NCBI RefSeq assembly: GCF_010725885.1
Contig: NZ_AP022600.1
Coordinates: 1,798,001-1,862,000 of the forward strand
Origin: Mycolicibacterium tokaiense
GTDB taxonomy: Bacteria; Actinomycetota; Actinomycetes; Mycobacteriales; Mycobacteriaceae
DNA length: 64,000 nt
Direction: 5' to 3'
The notes under the pieces are model-generated. The model saw nothing but the letters and a program-made list of their open reading frames with translations. It was not told the origin of the DNA and made no database searches. The first letter of the stretch is position 1, and every line of letters starts with the position of its first letter. Shown here one piece after another: positions 1-11,424 of this stretch. The translations under genes and the position numbers were made by a program.

Positions 1-41
1 GGCTGTGGAACCGGAGCCTAGGCGGCTGATCGGGGTCCGGC

Positions 42-102
42 GTCTCAATCTGAGAATATCGGCCTACCCGCCAACAATGTGAGCTGTGTCTCAGAGTGAG
101 AC
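42..102. promoter_or_regulatory. Paired palindromic operators upstream of mimA
   Basis: There are two copies of one palindrome: GTCTCA-ATC-TGAGAa at 42-56 (one mismatch) and GTCTCA-GAG-TGAGAC at 88-102 (perfect). Their centres are 46 bp apart and they lie 80-140 bp before the mimA start. Acetone-responsive mim operons of mycobacteria are known to be controlled by MimR, a Fis-type activator that would fit paired upstream sites. Assigning these sites to MimR is inference, and no mimR gene is visible. A small hairpin (GCCGGC, 5-nt loop, GCCGGC) follows at 141-157 in the probable leader. Confidence 0.55.
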
Positions 103-179
103 GCCTGTGTGCTGCAACACACGGTTGTATCGGTCCCGTCGCCGGCATCCAGCCGGCATTGCAGCCCAGGAGGCACACG

Positions 180-1796
180 TTGAGTAGGCAAAGCCTGACC
201 AAGGCGCACGCGAAGATCACCGAGCTGTCGTGGGAACCGACGTTCGCCACGCCCGCCACCCGATTCGGCACCGACTACACCTTCGAGAAGGCCCCGAAGA
301 AGGACCCGCTCAAGCAGATCATGCGCTCCTACTTCCCGATGGAGGAGGAGAAGGACAACCGCGTCTACGGCGCCATGGACGGCGCCATCCGCGGCAACAT
401 GTTCCGCCAGGTGCAGCAGCGCTGGCTGGAGTGGCAGAAGTTGTTCCTGTCCATCATTCCGTTCCCGGAGATCTCCGCGGCGCGGGCCATGCCGATGGCC
501 ATCGACGCCGTGCCCAATCCCGAGATCCACAACGGGCTGGCGGTGCAGATGATCGACGAGGTCCGGCACTCGACGATCCAGATGAACCTCAAGAAGCTGT
601 ACATGAACAACTACATCGACCCCGCCGGCTTCGACATCACCGAAAAGGCGTTCGCCAACAACTACGCCGGCACCATCGGCCGCCAGTTCGGTGAGGGCTT
701 CATCACCGGCGACGCGATCACCGCCGCCAACATCTACCTGACCGTGGTGGCCGAAACCGCTTTCACCAACACCCTTTTCGTGGCCATGCCCGACGAGGCC
801 GCGGCCAACGGCGACTACCTGCTGCCGACGGTGTTCCACTCGGTGCAATCCGATGAGTCCCGCCACATCTCCAACGGCTACTCGATCCTGCTGATGGCCC
901 TGGCCGATGAGCGCAACCGCCCGCTGCTGGAGCGCGACCTGCGCTACGCCTGGTGGAACAACCACTGCGTGGTGGACGCGGCCATCGGCACCTTCATCGA
1001 GTACGGCACCAAGGACCGCCGCAAGGACCGGGAGAGCTATGCCGAGATGTGGCGGCGCTGGATCTATGACGACTACTACCGCAGTTACCTGCTGCCGCTG
1101 GAGAAGTACGGCCTGACCATTCCGCACGACCTGGTCGAGGAGGCGTGGAAGCGCATCGTCGACAAGCACTACGTGCACGAGGTGGCCCGCTTCTTCGCCA
1201 CCGGCTGGCCGGTCAACTACTGGCGCATCGACGCCATGACCGACAAGGACTTCGAGTGGTTCGAGGAGAAGTACCCCGGCTGGTACAACAAGTTCGGCCG
1301 CTGGTGGGAGGACTACAACCGGCTGGCCTACCCGGGCCGCAACAAGCCGATCGCCTTCGAAGAGGTGGGCTACCAGTACCCGCACCGCTGCTGGACCTGC
1401 ATGGTGCCGGCGCTGATCCGCGAGGACATGGTGGTGGAGAAGGTCGACGACCAGTGGCGCACCTACTGTTCGGAGACGTGCTACTGGACCGACGCGGTGG
1501 CCTTCCGCGCTGAGTACGAGGGCCGCCCGACGCCGAACATGGGCCGGCTCACCGGTTTCCGCGAGTGGGAGACCCTGCACCACGGCAAGGACCTGGCCGA
1601 CATCGTCGCCGACCTCGGTTATGTACGCGACGACGGCAAGACCTTGATCCCGCAGCCGCACCTGGATCTGGATCCCAAGAAGATGTGGACCCTCGACGAC
1701 GTGCGCGGCAACGTCTTCAACAGCCCCAACGTGCTGCTCAACGAGATGAGCGATGCCGAACGGGACGCCCACGTCGCGGCCTACCGGGCCGGCTAG
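180..1796 (+). CDS. mimA: Binuclear iron monooxygenase, large hydroxylase subunit (MimA)
   Basis: Large (alpha) subunit of the soluble diiron monooxygenase that hydroxylates propane, acetone and phenol. It gives 538 aa, normal for MimA/PrmA. The chosen start is TTG at 180, 6 nt after a perfect AGGAGG (168-173); it yields [20 protein letters not shown], the N-terminus I recall for MimA. The diiron ligand motifs are DEVRH near residue 128 and DESRH near residue 226. A C-terminal YHS-like metal site is visible as CWTC (about 404) and CSETC (about 430). It is first in a tightly packed operon with the reductase, small subunit and coupling protein. The upstream palindromes suggest an activator-dependent promoter. 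Confidence 0.95.
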   Translation: MSRQSLTKAHAKITELSWEPTFATPATRFGTDYTFEKAPKKDPLKQIMRSYFPMEEEKDNRVYGAMDGAIRGNMFRQVQQRWLEWQKLFLSIIPFPEISAARAMPMAIDAVPNPEIHNGLAVQMIDEVRHSTIQMNLKKLYMNNYIDPAGFDITEKAFANNYAGTIGRQFGEGFITGDAITAANIYLTVVAETAFTNTLFVAMPDEAAANGDYLLPTVFHSVQSDESRHISNGYSILLMALADERNRPLLERDLRYAWWNNHCVVDAAIGTFIEYGTKDRRKDRESYAEMWRRWIYDDYYRSYLLPLEKYGLTIPHDLVEEAWKRIVDKHYVHEVARFFATGWPVNYWRIDAMTDKDFEWFEEKYPGWYNKFGRWWEDYNRLAYPGRNKPIAFEEVGYQYPHRCWTCMVPALIREDMVVEKVDDQWRTYCSETCYWTDAVAFRAEYEGRPTPNMGRLTGFREWETLHHGKDLADIVADLGYVRDDGKTLIPQPHLDLDPKKMWTLDDVRGNVFNSPNVLLNEMSDAERDAHVAAYRAG

Positions 1797-1867
1797 TTGC
1801 GATTTCGGCGCGCTCGCGACCGCTGAGCGGTTACGAGCGCGCCGAGATCCACGAGAAAGGACACAGC

Positions 1868-2902
1868 GTGGCCGACGTTCACCGCATCAACTTCGAACCC
1901 GTCGACATCGAGATGGAGGTTCGCGAAGACGAGAACATCCTCGACGCCGCGTTCCGCCAAGGCATCCACCTGATGCACGGCTGCCGGGAGGGCCGCTGCT
2001 CGGCGTGCAAGTCGTTTGTCCTCGACGGCGACGTGCAGATGGCGGGCCACTCGACGTTCGCGTGCAACGACGCCGAGGCCGACGAAGGCTTCGTGCTGCT
2101 GTGCCGCACCCACGCCTACAGCGACGCCACCATCGAACTGCTCAACTTCGACACCGACGAGCTGCTGGGCGGGCTGCCGATCCAGAACGTCCGGACCCGG
2201 ATCACGGCCCTGCACAGCATGACCCGTGACATCGTGTCCCTGCGGCTGGAGGCGATCGAGCCGGCGGCCTTCGAGTTCAAGCCGGGACAGTACGTCGACA
2301 TCCACCTGCCCGGCAGCGACGAGCACCGGTCCTTCTCGATGGCCGGCACCCAGGCTGCCCCCGGGCAGCTGGAGTTCCTGATCAAGAAGTACCCGGGCGG
2401 TCGGTTCGCCGCCCTGCTGGAGGACGGTCTGGCCGTCGGCGACGAACTGAGCATCACCGGGCCGTACGGGACGAGCACCCTCAAAGACGGTCATGTGCTG
2501 CCGGTGGTGTGCGTCGCCGGCGGAGCCGGCATGGCGCCCATCCTGTCGCTGCTGCGACACATGAGCGAGACCGGGTGCACGCGGCCGGTGCGTTTCTACT
2601 ACGGCGCACGCACCGCCGCCGACCTGTTCTATCTCGACGAAATCGCCCGGGTGGGAGCCGGATTGAGAGACTTCACCTTCACCCCGTGCCTGTCGGAGTC
2701 CCTGGCCGAGGCGCCCGACGCGGCGGTGGCCGGCAATGTCACCGACGTGGTGTCCGCACATGAGACCGACATTGCCCGCACCGAGGTGTACCTGTGCGGC
2801 CCGCCGCCGATGGTGGACGCCGCGCTGGCACTGCTGGACTCCCGTTCGGTGCCCACCGATCAAGTGTTCTACGACAAATTCACCAGCCCCGCATTCGACT
2901 GA
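1868..2902 (+). CDS. mimB: Monooxygenase reductase component (MimB)
   Basis: NADH:acceptor reductase that feeds electrons to the diiron hydroxylase. It has 344 aa. The GTG start at 1868 follows GAAAGGA at 1855-1861. An N-terminal plant-type 2Fe-2S ferredoxin domain carries CREGRCSAC near residue 40 and a last cysteine in LLCRTH near 80. A ferredoxin-NADP reductase-like domain follows, with the FAD motif RSFSMAG (about 156) and the NAD motif CVAGGAGMAP (about 215). The domain order is typical for this family. It lies 71 bp after mimA and 25 bp before mimC. Confidence 0.95.
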   Translation: MADVHRINFEPVDIEMEVREDENILDAAFRQGIHLMHGCREGRCSACKSFVLDGDVQMAGHSTFACNDAEADEGFVLLCRTHAYSDATIELLNFDTDELLGGLPIQNVRTRITALHSMTRDIVSLRLEAIEPAAFEFKPGQYVDIHLPGSDEHRSFSMAGTQAAPGQLEFLIKKYPGGRFAALLEDGLAVGDELSITGPYGTSTLKDGHVLPVVCVAGGAGMAPILSLLRHMSETGCTRPVRFYYGARTAADLFYLDEIARVGAGLRDFTFTPCLSESLAEAPDAAVAGNVTDVVSAHETDIARTEVYLCGPPPMVDAALALLDSRSVPTDQVFYDKFTSPAFD

Positions 2903-2927
2903 CCGGCCCCCCAGAAAGAAGGATCAC

Positions 2928-4022
2928 GTGTCCGCTCCAGCGAAACAGCGCAGTTTCCCGAAAATCGAGTTCACCGACTCCGAAGCCGGCGCACAGGAGT
3001 TCCCCAGCTCGCGCAGCCGCGCCTACTCCTACTACAAGCCGGCCAAGCTGCGGGCCACCATGTACGAAGACGTCACCGTCGACGTGCAGCCCGACCCGCA
3101 GCGGCACCTGTCGCAGGGCTGGATCTACGGCTTCGGTGACGGGCCCGGCGGTTATCCGCAGGAGTGGACGGCCGCGAAATCGTCGAATTGGCATGCCTTT
3201 CTGGACCCCAATGAGGAATGGGACCAGACCATCTACCGCAACAACTCCGCGGTGGTGCGCCAGGTCGAACTGTGCCTGAAGAACGCCAAACGCGCCCGGG
3301 CCTACGACAGCTGGAACTCCGCCTGGCTGCGCTTCCTGGCCAACAACCTGGGAGCGTGGATGCACGCGGAGAACGGGCTCGCGCTGCACGTGTTCACCTC
3401 GATCCAGCGCTCGGGGCCCACCAACATGATCAACACCGCCGTCGCCGTCAACGCCGCACACAAGATGCGCTTCGCCCAGGATCTGGCGCTGTTCAACCTC
3501 GACCTGTCCGAGGAGGTCGGCGAGGGGTTCGACGGCTCGGCCCACAAGCAGGTGTGGCAGTCGGCACCGGAATGGCAGCCCACCCGCGAGGTGGTCGAGC
3601 GGCTGACCGCCGTCGGAGACTGGTGTGAATTGTTGTTCGCCACCAACATCGTCTTCGAGCAGCTGGTGGGCTCGCTGTTCCGCAGTGAGCTCGTGATGCA
3701 GATCGCCGCGCGCAACGGCGACTACATCACCCCCACCATCGTCGGCACCGGCGAGCACGACTACGACCGCGACCTGGCCTACACCCGCAACCTGTTCCGG
3801 ATCCTGACCCGCGACGAGCAGCACGGGTCGGCGAACAAGGAACTGTTCGGCCAGTGGCTCGACGTCTGGGTGCCGCGCTGCCTGGACGCCGCCCGCGCCC
3901 TGCAGCCGCTGTGGAGTCAGCCGGCCGAGAAGGCCGTCACCTTCGCCGACAGCCTGGCCGCCGCCGAAGACAAGTTCGCCTCCCTGCTGGAATCCATCGA
4001 ACTCGAGGAGCACACCAAGTGA
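2928..4022 (+). CDS. mimC: Binuclear iron monooxygenase, small hydroxylase subunit (MimC)
   Basis: Beta subunit of the hydroxylase complex, 364 aa. It is a helical ferritin-like partner of the alpha subunit without its own complete diiron site. The GTG start at 2928 is preceded by AGAAAGAAGGA (2913-2922). The N-terminal motif [17 protein letters not shown] and the later [16 protein letters not shown] region resemble PrmC/MimC. Its stop codon overlaps the GTG of the coupling protein, which suggests translational coupling. Confidence 0.93.
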   Translation: MSAPAKQRSFPKIEFTDSEAGAQEFPSSRSRAYSYYKPAKLRATMYEDVTVDVQPDPQRHLSQGWIYGFGDGPGGYPQEWTAAKSSNWHAFLDPNEEWDQTIYRNNSAVVRQVELCLKNAKRARAYDSWNSAWLRFLANNLGAWMHAENGLALHVFTSIQRSGPTNMINTAVAVNAAHKMRFAQDLALFNLDLSEEVGEGFDGSAHKQVWQSAPEWQPTREVVERLTAVGDWCELLFATNIVFEQLVGSLFRSELVMQIAARNGDYITPTIVGTGEHDYDRDLAYTRNLFRILTRDEQHGSANKELFGQWLDVWVPRCLDAARALQPLWSQPAEKAVTFADSLAAAEDKFASLLESIELEEHTK

Positions 4023-4363
4023 CCATGCAATTCGGATCCGCCACCGAGTTCTCCAACAAGTGCGGCGTCACGCTGATGAACACCCCCATCGGGCGGGTGG
4101 TCGCCGACGTGATGGGCGCCAAAGACGGCGTGGAACTCACCGAGTACCCGTCGATGATCCGGGTGGACGGTACCCGCCTCATCGAGTTCGACTACGCAGA
4201 GCTGACCGACGCCCTCGGCCAGGAGTTCGACGGGTCCATCTTTGAGGAGATCAGCTCCACGCACTACGGCCGCATGGTGCACCTCGACGACAAGACCATG
4301 TTGTTCGCCAGCCCCGAGGACGCCGCCGAATACATCGGCTTCGATCTGACCGCCCGCTCATGA
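4019..4363 (+). CDS. mimD: Monooxygenase coupling (effector) protein MimD
   Basis: Small cofactor-free effector protein of the MmoB/DmpM family, which binds the hydroxylase and tunes its activity. It has 114 aa. The GTG at 4019 overlaps the mimC stop (GTGA); ATG at 4025 is an alternative two codons later. Recognisable segments are [15 protein letters not shown] and [17 protein letters not shown]. It ends with an ATGA overlap with the dehydrogenase gene. Confidence 0.93.
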   Translation: MTMQFGSATEFSNKCGVTLMNTPIGRVVADVMGAKDGVELTEYPSMIRVDGTRLIEFDYAELTDALGQEFDGSIFEEISSTHYGRMVHLDDKTMLFASPEDAAEYIGFDLTARS

Positions 4364-5406
4364 AAGCGCTGGTGTTCCACGGCCCCGGAGAGAAGTCCTG
4401 GACCGACGTGCCCGACGCCCGACTGGTGGACCCCACCGACATCGTGGTCCGGGTGGACACCACCACCATCTGCGGCACCGACCTGCACATCCTGAAGGGG
4501 GACGTGCCTGCGGTGACCGCAGGCCGGGTGCTCGGGCACGAAGCCGTCGGCACCATCACCGAAGTCGGCTCTGCGGTCAGCGATCTCAGCGTCGGTGACC
4601 GGGTGCTGGTGCCGGCGATCACCAGCTGCGGCAAGTGCGGGCCGTGCAAGGTGGCCATGCCGTCGCACTGCGCCTCGGTGGGCGGTATCGGCTGGATCTT
4701 CGGCCATCTGATCGACGGCACCCAGGCCGAGTACGTCCGGGTCCCCTATGCCGAGACCAGCGTGCACCGGCTGCCGGAGACCATCAGCAACGCCGAGGCC
4801 ATCTTCCTGGCCGACATCCTGCCCACCGGGTTCGAGATCGGTGTGCAGAACGCCGCGGTGCGCCCAGGAGACTCGGTGGTGGTGGTCGGCGCCGGGCCGG
4901 TGGGGCTCTCGGCCATCGCCACCGCCGGGTTGTTCGGCGCCGCGTCCGTGATCGCCGTCGACCTGTCGGATTCGAGGCTCAAGCGGTCGGTCGCCTTCGG
5001 CGCCGACCAGACCGTCAACAGCGGACGCGAGGATGTCCGGGCCCGCATCATGGAGCTCACCGATGGGCACGGCGCCGACGTGGCCATCGAGGCGGTGGGG
5101 ATCCCGGAGACCTTCGAGCTGTGCACGCAACTGGTGCGCCCCGGCGGCCGCGTCGCGAACGTGGGAGTGCACGGCAGGCCCGTCACCCTGCGCCTGGATG
5201 AGCTGTGGATCTCCAACATCTCGATCACCACCGGTCTGGTGAACGGCACCACCGTGCCCAAACTGCTGGATCTGCTGGCGCACAACAAGATCGATGCCTC
5301 CGCATTCGGAACACACGCGTTCGCGCTGGACCAGATGCTCGACGCCTACGACGTCTTCGCCAACGCCGACACCCACGACGCCCTGAAAGTCGTCATCTCC
5401 CGTTAG
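4360..5406 (+). CDS. adh: Zinc-dependent alcohol dehydrogenase
   Basis: Medium-chain zinc alcohol dehydrogenase, 348 aa. It probably oxidises the alcohol made by the monooxygenase (2-propanol or acetol-type products). Catalytic-zinc motifs CGTDLH (about 40) and GHEAVG (about 60) are present, as are the structural-zinc cysteines in [15 protein letters not shown] (about 90-104). The cofactor motif [10 protein letters not shown] (about 174) is followed by an acidic residue (AVDLSD), which favours NAD over NADP. It overlaps mimD by 4 bp, so it is part of the operon. The exact substrate is inferred from the neighbours. Confidence 0.9.
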   Translation: MKALVFHGPGEKSWTDVPDARLVDPTDIVVRVDTTTICGTDLHILKGDVPAVTAGRVLGHEAVGTITEVGSAVSDLSVGDRVLVPAITSCGKCGPCKVAMPSHCASVGGIGWIFGHLIDGTQAEYVRVPYAETSVHRLPETISNAEAIFLADILPTGFEIGVQNAAVRPGDSVVVVGAGPVGLSAIATAGLFGAASVIAVDLSDSRLKRSVAFGADQTVNSGREDVRARIMELTDGHGADVAIEAVGIPETFELCTQLVRPGGRVANVGVHGRPVTLRLDELWISNISITTGLVNGTTVPKLLDLLAHNKIDASAFGTHAFALDQMLDAYDVFANADTHDALKVVISR

Positions 5407-5434
5407 CCCCCGCAAGCGACAGGAACAGCTGAGC

Positions 5435-7661
<2,227 letters not shown>

Positions 7662-7668
7662 GTGGCTC

Positions 7669-8094
7669 TCACGCGGCTGCGCGCCGGGTCAATGCCGAGC
7701 GGATGAGCTCGAAGTCGTGGGTGTTGACCCGGAACAGGCCGAACCGGAACCGAAAGCCCCAGTGCTGCTTGTCCTCGATGAACTCGAGGTGCTCGATCAG
7801 GGGGCGGATGGGCACCGGGGTGCAGGTGACGAACTCCATGCGGCGGCGGAAAGGCCGGAAGTCCGGCGTCACCTCGGCCTGATACGGCGCGTCGTCGACC
7901 ACCTGACCGAGCGCGGTGAACATCCGTAGCGGCTCACCCTCCGGATAGTCGGTCTTGGGGGAGTAGAAGGCGATCCAGTCGCCCCGGGCGAGTCGGCTGA
8001 GCCGGTCTGACTTGCCGTGATCGGCCTGCGTGAAGCCGCCCGCGACGCCGCGCGCGACGTGCTGGGCGCTGATGGTGTTGATCCATGCGGTCAT
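7669..8094 (-). CDS. EVE domain (PUA-like) protein
   Basis: 141-aa protein that is essentially one EVE domain. The pattern TAWINTISAQHV, then GGFTQADHGK, LARGDWIAFYSPKT and a C-terminal GLFRVNTHDFELI is diagnostic. EVE domains are related to PUA/YTH folds and are thought to bind modified bases in nucleic acids; the cellular role here is unknown. It converges with groEL and diverges from the kinase-like gene, so the 77-bp gap with the KstR-like box could serve both promoters. Confidence 0.8.
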   Translation of the reverse strand: MTAWINTISAQHVARGVAGGFTQADHGKSDRLSRLARGDWIAFYSPKTDYPEGEPLRMFTALGQVVDDAPYQAEVTPDFRPFRRRMEFVTCTPVPIRPLIEHLEFIEDKQHWGFRFRFGLFRVNTHDFELIRSALTRRAAA

Positions 8095-8133
8095 GAGGTC
8101 ACGGTAGAAGCGGGGTCCGACAAGTTCTGGTTC

Positions 8134-8147
8134 TGGAACGTGTTCTA
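8134..8147. promoter_or_regulatory. KstR-like operator
   Basis: TGGAACGTGTTCTA fits the published KstR consensus TnnAACnnGTTnnA at every fixed base and is nearly palindromic. KstR represses cholesterol and sterol catabolism genes in mycobacteria. The site overlaps a plausible -10 (TCTAAT, 8145-8150) and ends 24 bp before the start of the APH-like kinase. The consensus is short, so a chance match is possible. Confidence 0.5.
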
Positions 8148-8171
8148 ATTTGCACAGACCAGGAGGTGCCC

Positions 8172-9242
8172 ATGGCCACTGTTGCCACGATCCCGGCCGG
8201 TCCCGCCGAGGTGACCCGCGACTGGCTCTCGTCGGTGCTCGGCGTCGAGGTCGTCGCCGCCACGGTGAGCCCGGTCGGAACCGGGCAGACCGGCGCCACC
8301 TACCGGGTGGCGCTGGACTACGCCACGGCCACGGAACTGCCGGCGACCCTCATCGTCAAGTTGCCCTCGCAGGACGAGGCGGTCCGCGAACGGGTGGCCC
8401 TGGGCTACCGCTCCGAGCACGCCTTCTACACCGAGGTGGCCCACACCCTGGCCGTGGCGCTGCCGCACTGCTACCACTGCGACATCGACCGCGACGGCGC
8501 CGATTTCGTGATGCTGCTGGCGGATCTGGCGCCCGCCGTCCAGGGGGATCAGCTGCGGGGCTGTTCGGTGGCCGAGGCGCAGCTGGCCGCCCGCGCCCTG
8601 GCCGGGCTGCACGGTCCCCGGTGGTGCGACCCGGCGTGGCTGACCTTCACCGGCGCCACCATGCCGCGGCCCGACGCCGACTTCGCCCGCGGCCTCGGAG
8701 AACTCGCCGTGATGGCCGCCGACACCACCTTGAGCCGGCTCGGGGACCGGGTGTCGACGCAGGACCGCGAAACGCTCTCCGCCACCGCAGCTTTGGTGGG
8801 CCAGTGGTTGCTGCTGGAACCGGACCGGTTCAGTCTGCTGCACGGTGACTACCGACTGGACAACCTGCTGTTCGACCCGGACCGCACACGGGTCACCGTG
8901 GTGGACTGGCAGACGTTGACGGTGGGATTGCCCGCGCGCGACCTGGCCTACTTCGCCGGTACCAGCCTGCTGCCCGACGACCGGGCCGCGGCCGAACGCG
9001 GCCTGGTGGCCGACTACCACGACGAACTGCTGACCCACGGCGTCACCGCCTACGACCTGGACACCTGCTGGCAGGACTACCGCCTCGGCATGCCGCAGAT
9101 CCCGCTGATCACCACCTTCGGCTTTGCCTTCTCCGCCGCCACCGAACGCGGTGACGACATGGTGGCCACCATGCTGGAGCGGGGCTGCCGGGCTATTCGC
9201 GAACTCGCGACGCTGGAGCTGATCGAGGACCGCCTGCGCTGA
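8172..9242 (+). CDS. APH/EcKinase-like phosphotransferase family protein
   Basis: 356-aa protein kinase-like fold phosphotransferase. The catalytic loop is LLHGDYRLDNLLF (about residue 224) and the metal-binding Asp is in VTVVDWQTL (about 247), as in aminoglycoside and choline kinases. ATG at 8172 sits 5 nt after AGGAGG (8161-8166). Mycobacteria have many of these proteins beside lipid or sterol catabolism genes, where the substrate is generally unknown. The KstR-like box upstream points to lipid metabolism, not antibiotic resistance; that is inference. Confidence 0.78.
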   Translation: MATVATIPAGPAEVTRDWLSSVLGVEVVAATVSPVGTGQTGATYRVALDYATATELPATLIVKLPSQDEAVRERVALGYRSEHAFYTEVAHTLAVALPHCYHCDIDRDGADFVMLLADLAPAVQGDQLRGCSVAEAQLAARALAGLHGPRWCDPAWLTFTGATMPRPDADFARGLGELAVMAADTTLSRLGDRVSTQDRETLSATAALVGQWLLLEPDRFSLLHGDYRLDNLLFDPDRTRVTVVDWQTLTVGLPARDLAYFAGTSLLPDDRAAAERGLVADYHDELLTHGVTAYDLDTCWQDYRLGMPQIPLITTFGFAFSAATERGDDMVATMLERGCRAIRELATLELIEDRLR

Positions 9243-9984
9243 GTCCCGCGTCGTTTGCGTCGGCGAAGGCCCGGATCCGGGCGAGTGTCCCGGGCGGGAT
9301 CACCCCGTGGTTGCGGATGGACCAGATCTGCTCGGCGGTGATGTCGAGAAGTTCGGAGATGACGTGCTCGGGGAGCTCGGATGCGCGGCACGCACGGTCG
9401 AAGCGCGCGCCGAGGCTCTCGGGCAGCTTGGCCATCAGCTGCGTGCGGGTGCTCTCCAGCGCCTTGATGAGATCCATCAGCTGGCCGTGTGGGTCGGCGC
9501 CGGTGTTAACGGCCACCCGCCACGAGTTGGCCGCCAACAGCTCGGCCTTGACGCATTGATCGATGACCGAGCGGACTACGTTTTCGTATTCGCTTGACGT
9601 GGGTGCCGGCAGGCGGCTGATCACCGAATTGATGGACTCCAGTTGCGCCGCGGCGAACCCCTCGAACACCTCGGTGTCCGCCCGTCGGGTGACCACGATC
9701 GGCGATGCCGCTGCGGGGCGTGGACGGGCCGCACCCGCATCCACCACCGCCGCCAACTCGGCAGCCGGATCCGGGGCCAGCACCAGCCGCGCGTAGGTTC
9801 CCGGCGGCAGGCCCAAACCATTTTCGAGCTTCTGAACAGTACCTTTGTGTGCCTTCCTGGTCCCGCGCTCCAGGTAGCTCAGTCCCATGATGCTCACACC
9901 GGTGGCCGCGGCCAGGTCGGCCAGGGACAAATCACGCGACTCCCGCAGCGCGCGGAGTGCGGCGCCGGCTGCCTCCCGGCTCAC
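9193..9984 (-). CDS. XRE-family transcriptional regulator
   Basis: 263-aa regulator with an N-terminal XRE/HTH_3 domain (about residues 8-60: LRESRDLSLADLAAATGVSI then LSYLERGTRKAHKGTVQKLE). A Pro/Ala-rich linker follows, then a helical region and a second HTH-like C-terminal segment (DITAEQIWSIRNHG, about 215-250). It starts with GTG at 9984 and converges with the kinase gene, overlapping its end by 50 bp. It diverges from a WhiB-like gene at the edge of the ESX-2 locus, so it is a candidate ESX-2 regulator; no target is proven. Confidence 0.75.
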   Translation of the reverse strand: MSREAAGAALRALRESRDLSLADLAAATGVSIMGLSYLERGTRKAHKGTVQKLENGLGLPPGTYARLVLAPDPAAELAAVVDAGAARPRPAAASPIVVTRRADTEVFEGFAAAQLESINSVISRLPAPTSSEYENVVRSVIDQCVKAELLAANSWRVAVNTGADPHGQLMDLIKALESTRTQLMAKLPESLGARFDRACRASELPEHVISELLDITAEQIWSIRNHGVIPPGTLARIRAFADANDAGLSAGGPRSAPASRVRE

Positions 9985-10060
9985 GCCTGCGTTCCGGACA
10001 TGCAGGGATGGTAGCAGCGGCCGGCGTCTCCGCTTTTCTATATGTTTTTGTATTTGTTTC

Positions 10061-10089
10061 TTGCCAACGGATCGTGGGAGTTATACGCT
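10061..10089 (+). promoter_or_regulatory. SigA-type promoter of the WhiB-like gene
   Basis: TTGCCA (10061-10066), a 17-bp spacer and TACGCT (10084-10089) form a good mycobacterial housekeeping promoter. The start would lie near 10096, 27 nt before the ATG. Just upstream, 10033-10062 is an unusually AT-rich tract (TTTTCTATATGTTTTTGTAT and on) between two divergent regulators, a likely site for a nucleoid or regulatory protein. Confidence 0.6.
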
Positions 10090-10122
10090 TTTGTCATCGC
10101 TTCAGACCAAGGAGACGCTCAC

Positions 10123-10539
10123 ATGGACCGACCCTGCGCCTCGAATCCAGACCTCTGGTTCGGCTATTCCGACAACGATGGCGCCGACGGTGCCGCCAAG
10201 GCCCGCGCCTACGAAACCGCATCGATCGAAGCGCGCACCCTCTGCCTGCGGCGGTGTCCCTTGGCCCAGCAACGGATGTGCGCGCAACGCGCCGTCGAGC
10301 ACGGTGAGGAATACGGTGTCTGGGCCGGGGTGAAGCTGCCCGGCGGGCAGTACCGCAAGCGCCACCAGCTCGCCGCGGCGCACGACACCCTGCGCAGCAT
10401 CGCCGCGGGTGAGATCAGTGCGCGGCAACTGCCCGAGAACGCCGCGCTGCTCGAACGCCGTCAAGCAGAGCCGGTTCCGATGGCCGCGGCCGTCATCCAT
10501 CTGCCACTGCTGCGTCTCACCCCGCGCACCGCGGCCTGA
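10123..10539 (+). CDS. WhiB-family iron-sulfur regulator (ESX-2 associated)
   Basis: 138-aa WhiB-like protein. Four cysteines for a 4Fe-4S cluster are visible: C5, then C-x3-C-x7-C in TLCLRRCPLAQQRMC (about 47-60). The family G[IV]W turn appears as YGVWAGVKLP (about 72-81). AAGGAG at 10109-10114 precedes ATG 10123. It differs from the WhiB6 protein later in the window by a longer C-terminus (about 60 residues after the turn) and a C-x3-C spacing. It heads the ESX-2 accessory genes, 9 bp before the NlpC/P60 gene, so it probably controls or is co-transcribed with them. WhiB proteins act by contacting SigA. Confidence 0.85.
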   Translation: MDRPCASNPDLWFGYSDNDGADGAAKARAYETASIEARTLCLRRCPLAQQRMCAQRAVEHGEEYGVWAGVKLPGGQYRKRHQLAAAHDTLRSIAAGEISARQLPENAALLERRQAEPVPMAAAVIHLPLLRLTPRTAA

Positions 10540-10548
10540 CGGCTCGCC

Positions 10549-11376
10549 ATGAGCGAGCTGGACATCCTGAGCCGCGCACACCACCTGTTCTCCGGAGCGG
10601 GCCGCGACCTCCCGCCCGCGGGGGACGTAGGCCATCTCGATGCGGCTCTGCGCCGGGCCGCCGAGTTGAACAGCGGCCAGGGGATGGGGCCGTACCGGGC
10701 CACCGTGGAGACGGCGCGGGAACTACTGCGCCGCACTGCCGGTACGGACGCAGAGTTCGCGGAACTGGTGTCGCGCGCACGCCACGACCACGTCGTGGCC
10801 CGCAGGCTCACCCGAGCGGTGCTGGAGGCCGCCCGCGCCGATCTCGGCGCCGGCGGAGATTCCCCGGTGGCCCAGCGGGAGGCCGTCCGACGCAGCATCG
10901 CCCGGCTGCGGGCCCAGCAGGACCACGTGCTGGCGGCCCGTCGCCGTGCCCGTCGCCGTCTCGCACTGCTTCTGCTGCTGCGCTACCGGCGCGGCCGCGG
11001 TGTGCGCGGCCTGGGGCCGGTGGGCACGCCCGAGTCGGGCGGGCGGGCCGCCGTCGCCGTCCGCGCGGCGCTGTCACGTCTGGGAATGCCGTACGTGTGG
11101 GGGGCGACGGGGCCCGACCGGTTCGATTGCTCCGGGCTGGTCCAGTGGGCCTACCAGCACGCCGGCATCAACCTGGACCGCACCACCTACGACCAAATCC
11201 ATCAGGGTGTTGCCGTGTCCCGCAGCCAGATTCAGCCCGGCGATCTGGTCTTCCCCCATTCCGGGCACGTTCAGATGGCGATCGGCAACGGCATGGTGGT
11301 CGAAGCGCCGTACTCCGGTGCGAACGTGCGCATCAGCCGGCTGGGTTCCGACGTGGTGATCCGCCGGGTTGCATGA
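10549..11376 (+). CDS. NlpC/P60 peptidoglycan hydrolase (Rv3896c-like)
   Basis: 275-aa protein with a C-terminal NlpC/P60 cysteine peptidase domain (about 165-275). The catalytic Cys is in FDCSGLVQWAY and the His in SGHVQMAIGN. The N-terminal 160 residues are helical and Arg-rich with no signal peptide, so export, if any, would use a non-Sec route such as ESX. An NlpC/P60 gene occupies the same place beside eccB2 in M. tuberculosis (Rv3896c). It probably cuts peptidoglycan stem peptides to let the secretion machine or its substrates pass; this is inference. Confidence 0.85.
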   Translation: MSELDILSRAHHLFSGAGRDLPPAGDVGHLDAALRRAAELNSGQGMGPYRATVETARELLRRTAGTDAEFAELVSRARHDHVVARRLTRAVLEAARADLGAGGDSPVAQREAVRRSIARLRAQQDHVLAARRRARRRLALLLLLRYRRGRGVRGLGPVGTPESGGRAAVAVRAALSRLGMPYVWGATGPDRFDCSGLVQWAYQHAGINLDRTTYDQIHQGVAVSRSQIQPGDLVFPHSGHVQMAIGNGMVVEAPYSGANVRISRLGSDVVIRRVA

Positions 11377-11385
11377 GGCCGGCGA

Positions 11386-11418
11386 TGAATTGTCTGCGCC
11401 CCCCGGCGGGGGTACCTT
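11386..11418 (+). promoter_or_regulatory. Promoter P1, TGAA-type, leaderless
   Basis: TGAA (11386-11389) directly precedes -35 TTGTCT (11390-11395). A 17-bp spacer and -10 TACCTT (11413-11418) follow, then 6 nt and the ATG of the next gene at 11425. This geometry predicts a leaderless mRNA, common in mycobacteria. The same TGAA-plus-TTG element occurs at four more promoters of this locus. Confidence 0.6.
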
Positions 11419-11424
11419 CGCAGC

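Noticed and set aside
45..1772. Long antisense frame over mimA
   Set aside because: Same shadow effect; low-complexity Val/Gly/Arg protein without domains.
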